DNA from: Ceratotherium simum simum
Taxonomy: Eukaryota > Chordata > Mammalia > Perissodactyla > Rhinocerotidae
Length of the DNA: 64,000 nt
Direction of reading: 5' to 3'
Assembly (NCBI RefSeq): GCF_000283155.1
Contig: NW_004454166.1
Span: 10,592,731 to 10,656,730, forward strand
The notes under the pieces were generated by a model. The model searched no databases. It worked only from the letters and a program-made list of their open reading frames with translations, and was not told where the DNA came from. Each line of letters starts with the position of its first letter. Positions within the stretch are counted from its first letter, which is position 1. Shown one piece after another: positions 57,596 to 64,000 of this stretch. Position numbers and translations under genes: made by a program.

Positions 57596-58899
57596 AAATG
57601 GGGATTATTACCATCTTCTTTATCTTAGTCTCCTATACCTAACACGCTGTCTGGTGCATAATTGTGAACAATTAATTGTGCTTGTTATATTTTCTTTTTA
57701 AAAAAGGAGGATTTGGGCTATGGAATGTACAACAGTCTCAAAATGTCTGCTTTTGTATTATGAGTTCACTGATGAGTAGAGCATAAAGCAGAGAAAGTCA
57801 AACTACTTTTACAGTTAGCTGAGGCTCACACAACAGCATTTTGAGCTCACAGGTAGTCAGAGAAGTGTCAGGATTTTCAAATGACTTTGAAAATGAACAT
57901 CAATCTATAACCATCTATTATGGCCTTAAAATTGACTGCCTGGTGAGCCAACTGCAATACACAGCAACAGCTTCTTCATTCTTGTGTCAAAGCAGGAAGA
58001 CTAGAGTTGGTAGTAAAACCATGATCCGGATTTCTCACTGGGAAGAAATATTAGAACACTTTTTGTTTTTTCAAACTCTTATGATATTTTTAAAAGTACT
58101 TTTTGTAAACTAAAACAAGGAAGCTTTTTCTTTTAAATCTGGAAAACATGGGAGATATCAAACTTGAGAGTCTCCTTTAAGTCACACCATGTCTGGGACA
58201 CTAAATATTGAATACGTTTGATTTCCAGAGGCATCAAGTTGGATACCACATGTGGCTGCTCTTAAGTGGCCTCTGTAAAACTTCAGAGGGTTGAGAAAAG
58301 GGAATTCACGTGTTTGGAGGAATAAATCATCTATACTCAGAGGTACTAGAAATAACGCTCCTAATAGACTTGATAACTCTCATAAGTGGAATGGTTTCTG
58401 GCTTCGCTAGTATCTCTCACAGCATTATTCAGTGCATAACAAATATTGGCTGAATAAAATCCTGATCTGGTAATAGAGCAGAAAGGCACTAGGATCTCCA
58501 GAATGTTTATCTATTTGTTCACAAAAAATATTGTCAAACAATTTCAATATATTAGACACTGTGTAAGAGAGTAGGAATATAAACATGAGAACAATTAATC
58601 CAGTGGGAAAATCAGCCATTTAAATAAATAATTGTAAAAACAATGGGATAGGTGCTGGAATGAAAGATTCCATTATGATGGAGAGAGTGGTGGTACAATT
58701 AAATGGAAGTTATGGAATTGGCCTTGGGTATTTGTCAAGATGGGTGGGCAGTACTGAGCACCTACAGAAAAGGTAGTTACCCTTGTTATGTATCTTATTC
58801 TAACCCCTCTGAGTTGACCTGGGGCCACAGACTCTGCTCCTACCTTCCCATCCTTCCTTACCCACTTGCTAGTTATTCTCACACATATATTCTTCAAGA
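57596..58899. other. unassigned DNA, no gene supported
   Basis: A 90-codon frame at 57841-58113 and a pair of overlapping frames at 58673-58936 have no domain. About 58430-58620 may be a decayed L2 piece. Nothing else seen. Confidence 0.35.
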
Positions 58900-59340
58900 T
58901 AAACTTTTGAACGATTTCATCAAGTTCCAAAAGTAAATTCCATTGTAATTTTGATTGACATTTTCTTAGTCTTATGCACTAATTTGAAAGACTTTATATT
59001 CTTAAAATACTTGGCTTTCTCACAGAGGAATACAACCTGCCTTCCCATTTATTCAAATCTTAATTTGTATTTCTCAGTATAGTGTTATAGGTTTTCCTTA
59101 TTTTTATCTTAAACATTTCCCATTCAGATTATTCTTTTTTTTTTTTTTTTTTGGCTTATGATGAATTGAGTACTTTTTGTATTTATATTTCTAATTGATA
59201 CTTTTTGGTATATAGGGAAGCTATTGCATTTTAAAAATCTATCGTATATTCAGCATCTTTGTTAAACTTTCTAATGGATCTTAATTTTTTTTTCAGTTAA
59301 TGCTCAGATTGTATCAGAAATAAATAATAATTTTCTCCCT
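58900..59340 (-). repeat. Decayed L1 ORF2, antisense
   Basis: 'tccattgtaattttgattga', 'ttcccatttattcaaatctt', 'tcagtatagtgttataggtt' and the final 'cttgttaaa'-like region match the antisense of L1 ORF2 in order. A T-tract interrupts at 59137-59152. Confidence 0.55.
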
Positions 59341-59759
59341 CATTGTTCTGTTTCATGTGGGATTTCATCACCTGGAATTTCCGGAATATATCTTGTCCAA
59401 GGAGGAGCTGATTTTTGCCTTGGTGTTCCTTAGAGCTGGCCTGAGAGCTGCCTCAGCCCCTTTTGTTTTCTGCTATTGGCTTGGACCTGCCTTATTGCTG
59501 TTTCTCCATTGAGGATGACTGGACCACCAGCCATGAAAGGTCTAGTGTATGCTGAGACAATGGCAGCCACCCCGACCTGCAAGTTCTAGTCAAGTGCTCT
59601 TCCCTCTACTCCATTTCTCCTGAACTTCTAGATTCAAAAAATATTTACTTAGCCCCCATACTGAAATGAGCTCCATTCTAAGGCTTTAGAGATGTTGGAT
59701 CCTGCCTTGAAGATACTAACAGCTAAAGACAGCCAATGATATTTCTCCTGTGAGCTTTA
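59341..59759. other. unassigned DNA
   Basis: No exon or repeat recognised, though 59630-59720 may be antisense L2. Confidence 0.35.
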
Positions 59760-60780
59760 TACAGCATGTCCATCCAACCACCTGATTAACATCTTCTCTC
59801 AGATTTCTCACAGAAGTATCAAACTTAACATGCCTAAAACAGATAACTTGACTCTACTATCAAACCCACCACCTATCTTAACCAATGCCACCAACTTTCA
59901 CTATGCTGCTCAAGCAAGAAACCTGGAAATTGTTCTTGATCCCTGCATTCCCTCCCCAACCTCTCACTCTTATCCCATCCATCTGCAAGTACTGTTGGGT
60001 TTCCATGCTTTTAAAATCTGTTTAGGGGGCCGGCCCCATGGCGTAGTGGTTAAGTGCGCGTGCTCTGCTGCTGACGGCCAGGTTTGGATCCCGCGCATGC
60101 ATCCGCACACCGCTTGTGAGGCCATGCTGTGGCGGCATCCCATATAAAGTGGAGGAAGATGGGCACGGATGTTAGCCCAGTGCCAGTCTTCCTGCAGCAA
60201 AAAGAGGAGGATTGGCATGGATGTTAGTTCAGGGCTGATCTTCCTCGCGCACGCACACACATACACTAAATAAATAAATAAATAAATATTTAAAAATAAA
60301 ATCTGTTTACCTCTCTTTATCTGTGTGGTTACCACATTAGTTCATGCCACCGTCATCTCTTGCTTGTGTTACTCTCACAGCCTCCTAACCGGATTCTTCC
60401 CTTCCATGCCTGCCCAGCATGAGTCCATCATCCAGAAACAGCTAAAGGAATTTTCTTCAAACTTATTCATCATTCCACTGCTCTAAATACTTACAGACCA
60501 TGGTAATTTCACTAGAATAAAATATAAACTCTTTACCATGGTCTCCAGGATCTTCTGTGGCCTTGCCCTTGCTTCCCTCTCTAACCACATCTCACATCGC
60601 TTTTTCCTCTCCACTGTTTACACTCCAACTACACCAGCCTCTCCTCAGGTCTCCCAACAGGACTTTACAGATACTATTCCACCTGCTGGGATTGTTTATT
60701 TCCCTCCTTGGCACATGGCTAATTGCTTCTCGTCCCTTATATCCACGGTCTCCAAATGTGTTTGATTCTCTGTACTGGGA
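59760..60780 (+). repeat. L2 LINE fragment, split by an ERE
   Basis: 'caagaaacctggaaattgtt', 'cactcttatcccatccatct' left of the ERE and 'tctcacagcctcctaaccgg', 'aactctttaccatggtctcc' and 'gggattgtttatttccctcc' right of it are one sense L2. Frames at 60538-60811 are L2-derived and non-functional. Confidence 0.7.
60025..60296 (+). mobile_element. ERE-family SINE, well preserved, inside L2
   Basis: Intact head GGGGGCCGGCCCCATGGCGT, box B-like CAGGTTTGGATCCCGCGC, 'atcccatataaagtggagga', two tail units, then CA-rich and (TAAA)n ends. The 13-bp duplication TAAAATCTGTTTA lies at 60012-60024 and 60297-60309. High CpG retention suggests this is among the younger ERE copies here. The 121-codon minus frame at 59970-60335 is the SINE read backwards. 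Confidence 0.95.
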
Positions 60781-60974
60781 GAAAAACATTGAACCTAAAC
60801 TCCCAATATAGGCATATTTATTTACTTATAAATTATATACAAGTACTACTTTGCTAATACATTATGTACATTATGAATATATGCAAACATACATCTGTAA
60901 GGGAAATATTGAAGATGAAATAATATTTTAAGTATATAATCATGCCACTTTATTAATAGTGCATTTTTTTCTTT

Positions 60975-61305
60975 TTTCCCCCATAGCATTATTGAGATAT
61001 AATTGACATATAACGTTATGTGAGTTTAAGGTATACAATGTGTTGATTTGATACATTTATATATTGCAAAATGGTTACCACCATAGCATTAGCTAACACC
61101 TCCATCCCATCACATAACTACCATTTCTTTTTTATGGTGAGAACATTTACTCTCTTAACAACATTCAAGTATATAATACGGTATTATTAGCTATAATCAC
61201 CATGCTGTACAATCAATCCCCAGAACTTATTAATCTTATAACTAGAAGTTTATACACTTTGACTAATATCTCCCCATTTCCCCCACCTCCCAACCCCTGA
61301 ATAGT
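60975..61305 (-). repeat. L1 3' end, antisense
   Basis: 'cattattgagatataattga', 'gtttaaggtatacaatgtgt', 'aaatggttaccaccatagca', 'cataactaccatttcttttt', 'accatgctgtacaatcaatc' and 'ccacctcccaacccctga' are the reverse of a placental L1 3' untranslated region. Confidence 0.8.
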
Positions 61306-61904
61306 GCATTTTTAATGATAGTTGATATAAATCCATATTTCAAGTCATCTTAATAATTTCAGTTTGGGAGAGCATTTTTGTTATATCTGTTTTTCATTAT
61401 GATTATATTTAACCCCATAATGAAGCAAACCAAGATTCTACACAAGGAATAGACGTATCAGTTGCTGTTTTCTTAATGTTGCTTGCATTTACCTTATTAA
61501 TATTATTTTCTGTCCATGGTGTTTTTGGAGGAAGCTTCTAAAGCCACTTGTAATTTTGTCAATGTTCGTTTATTTAAAACCAGGTAATATAATCTGGAAA
61601 TCCACTTAACCAGGCACTCGTGAACTGTAATAAATTACTATCCATGGGGAAGGAAAGAATGAGTGAGGTGCCACTGTCTGCCCCTCGACATTGTGGAATT
61701 CCATCTTCCCTCTCAAGAGGTTCAACCTACTGTGTGTGACATGCGGTCATCTGGTGAATGGACAGAGAGAGAGGGATCATCAGTAGATATGAATAGAATA
61801 CAACTTCTTATTTTTAGATTTTAAAAATATCAATAGAGGTTAATCGTTTTCCTATACCTCAGTAGATCTCAGGCACAACATTTTGGCTGTGGGTCCCCAC
61901 TCTG
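61306..61904. other. unassigned DNA
   Basis: Nothing recognised. No coding frame. Confidence 0.4.
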
Positions 61905-62225
61905 GAGACCACTACTTTATTTATCAGCTTAACCATCACTTCCTCTAAATGCCTTCCATGACCACCTACCTAAAGCAGGTCCCGTCACCCCTGCCCCATA
62001 TGCTTCCTATGTAATTGCTATGATATTTATACATATATTTTTGTATAAATATTGTATATATAGCCAGAATTATTTACACATTTGCAATTATTTATTAACA
62101 TGTTAACTCGGTTTTTATTTGCAGCCTCCACAAAGACAGAAACCATTGTCCATCTTTTTTCAACATTTATCTCCAGCCATCAATACAGTTCTGGGCTCTA
62201 TAAACATGTATTAAAGTTCAGCAAT
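61905..62225 (+). repeat. L2 LINE 3' end
   Basis: 'aaatgccttccatgaccacc', then 'gcctccacaaagacagaaac' and 'catcaatacagttctgggct' are sense L2 3' motifs with an AT-rich insertion between. Confidence 0.5.
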
Positions 62226-62694
62226 TCTCAACTGCAATTTGATGATACATTGATGTGATGTGAATAATTGTATGGTGAATGGCAAATCACTTGTTATTAA
62301 TAAAATTTAAATGAATGTCAGTTGTATATGGCTTTTAGTTTAAATTAAGAGGAACCAAATGTATCCCTATAATAACATATCCATATTACATTGGGTTGCA
62401 TTCGTTTATAATTTTTAAACATGGAGGAAAATAGGTTGGAATTTCACCTGGTGCCAGGACAACTGTGCATAATACAGCTTATTTTATGCATATCCCATCT
62501 CATCCTTACTCATCGTTGTGAACTTCATCTTTCCTGCACATCACAGGACACTGCAGGTTAAGAGCTGGTGACCGACGAGGGGAGAAACATATGAAGATGT
62601 ACAACATGGTGCATGATCTGATACAGGAATGGACCAAGTGCTATGGAAAAGACAGAGTGTGCCCTGATTGCTATTTGGGTCAATAAATCTCAGT
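62226..62694. other. unassigned DNA
   Basis: Nothing recognised. Confidence 0.4.
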
Positions 62695-62900
62695 AGAGGA
62701 AAACGCTTTGGAAACAGACCTTAATTCCAGTCCTGCCTCTACAATTTACTAGTGGTATAACTATGCACACAGCTTTTACACTAGGAACCTCAGTTCCCTC
62801 ATCTCTAAAAATGACAATAATACCTCAAGCTCTCCTGATCTCAGAGGATTGTTGTGAGAATTAAATGAGGCAGTCAGTAAAAAAGGTTTTGGTTAGTAGC
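62695..62900 (+). repeat. MIR SINE
   Basis: 'ttccagtcctgcctctacaa', 'cagttccctcatctctaaaa', 'tcagaggattgttgtgagaa' and 'ttaaatgaggcagtcag' give a sense MIR. Confidence 0.75.
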
Positions 62901-62969
62901 CTTAAAACACTAAATGAACATTTTGATCAAAACCATTCTCTTCTCAGTTGTTCCACCGAACTAAACTCA

Positions 62970-63340
62970 GTTCAATTTAATAAATGTTTCATGAGCACTT
63001 ATTGTGTTTCAGACAATATGCAAAGAACCTGGGATACAGTCTGGCTATAGACCCTCCCCTCAGGCTCCTCACCATCCGGGGGAGAGACGGACACATGCAC
63101 AGGTAAATACACAGAATGTGGTTCACGTAATAACAGACCTAAATTCTCGTAGTCCAGAAGAGCACAGCAACGGGACTGGTGAACTCTGTTGGGTTCGGGG
63201 AGGATATTGTTTGTGAGAGAATCAAGCCTCAAGGACAGCTCGTAGGGGACAAAATCTGAGCAGCGTTCAAGAATAGGAGAGGGCCTTCCAGGCAGAAGAA
63301 ATAGTATGTATGAGACCATAGAGCCCCGGTAGTCTTGGAC
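62970..63340 (-). repeat. Decayed L2 LINE, antisense
   Basis: 'aatgtttcatgagcacttat', 'agagggccttccaggcagaa' and 'atagtatgtatgagaccata' match antisense L2 landmarks. The 189-codon minus frame covering 62999-63568 spans this and unrelated sequence; it is probably chance. Confidence 0.5.
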
Positions 63341-63356
63341 CAGCATTTTCTCTCTC

Positions 63357-63374
63357 CCTGTGTGTGTGTGTGTG
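63357..63374. repeat. (TG)n microsatellite
   Basis: About eight TG units, followed by a second short TG patch at 63379-63386. Confidence 0.85.
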
Positions 63375-63539
63375 TCCCTGTGTATGTTGACAGGAGAATT
63401 GTGGAGAAGGTGGCAGGAGACCCTAAGAAGTTCTCTATGGTTCCAGAATAAAATACAGGCAAGAGAGGCAGTAGATGGGGTGAATGGGGTAGGGGAAGTT
63501 CGGCTGAGAAAAATGTTACTAGTTCCTACATAATCAGTA

Positions 63540-63705
63540 TTTACTCTGTAACAGGCTTTTCCACACATTCTCTCACAAAATATGGTCCCTTTTATTATTA
63601 AATCTGTTTTACAGCTGAGGAAACAGGTTGAGAGAGGTTAAGTGACTAGCCCAAGAATGCATCACTACTAAATTGAGGAGCCTGGATTCACACCTGGCTC
63701 TGGGA
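63540..63705 (-). repeat. MIR SINE, antisense
   Basis: 'gtaacaggcttttccacaca', 'tttacagctgaggaaacagg', 'gagaggttaagtgactagcc' and 'ggattcacacctggctctgg' give reverse MIR. Confidence 0.8.
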
Positions 63706-64000
63706 TTGCAGAGCCCAGATGCTGATTCTCCAGAGAGGACTGGGTTAAACTAGGGCCCTGCTCTGGCATGTGGTGAAAGTCATGTGACCCCCAGATAATT
63801 GTAAACAAAGCAGCAGAGTTCATTTTCACCTCCGCCATGCCAACTTCCGGAAGTGTTTTTCTACCTTGATCCCTGATCACGGGCCTCTTAACCCTGCATT
63901 ACAAGGTCGCGTTTCTTTGTGCTCTTCCAAGTGGAGCTGGAGCCCTTCAGCCAAAAAGGAGACGCCAGGTTTCTTTCCTGCAACAACAAGCCCCTGAGCC
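63706..64000. other. unique DNA at window end
   Basis: Moderately GC-rich, with no feature recognised. It could belong to a gene beyond the window, but nothing here shows that. Confidence 0.35.

Noticed and set aside
59970..60335. 121-codon minus-strand open frame
   Set aside because: It is the reverse reading of an ERE SINE and its L2 flanks.
62999..63568. 189-codon minus-strand open frame
   Set aside because: No domain, overlaps antisense L2 and a (TG)n tract, and other frames overlap it; most likely chance.

Overview
The window is intergenic or intronic DNA from a placental mammal, most likely a horse or another perissodactyl. At least seven copies of the tRNA-derived equine repetitive element (ERE) SINE family carry the diagnostic head (GGCCGGCCCCRTGGCRTAGTGG) and tail (GTTAGCTCAGGGCTGATCTTCCTC). 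Around them lie MIR, L2, L1 and MaLR LTR repeats shared by placental mammals. I found no exon of a recognisable host gene, no rRNA or functional tRNA gene, and no prokaryotic feature. The long open frames I could assign are parts of mobile elements.

Layout. 0-20 kb: unique AT-rich DNA with MIR fragments, one MLT1-type LTR, a MER20 DNA transposon, and three ERE SINEs, two of them nearly back to back in opposite orientation at 11.6-12.2 kb. 20-24 kb: an ERE with a clear target duplication, then a 5'-truncated L1 whose boundaries indicate it carried about 210 bp of 3' flanking DNA, then another ERE. 24-38 kb: a pair of related solo LTRs, long antisense L2 pieces, sense L2 3' ends, an MLT1A solo LTR nested in an older LINE, and a palindromic MITE. 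38-43 kb: an old, nearly end-to-end but dead L1 with a mutated reverse transcriptase active site, followed by a 0.5-kb nonautonomous DNA transposon.

45.6-48.45 kb is the most unusual locus. It is a decayed but apparently once autonomous Mutator-like (MULE) DNA transposon. It has inverted ends built from a roughly 58-bp subterminal repeat (two inverted copies on the left, about six on the right). A CpG-rich leader precedes a broken reading frame encoding a FLYWCH zinc finger followed by a MULE transposase (DGTFK, GCLFHL and TNN motifs). It sits inside an L2 fragment. Protein-coding MULEs are rarely reported from mammals, so this is the main candidate for something undescribed.

49-64 kb: an ERE with a tRNA-Glu-like head, decayed L1 pieces, two ancient LTRs in tandem, a 400-bp tRNA-Glu-derived SINE on the minus strand, a 2.8-kb antisense L1 block, further L2 and MIR, and an ERE nested in L2. 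No operon-like or pathway relationship exists among these elements; the region records successive insertions. Family names come from memory of consensus sequences and were not checked by a search.
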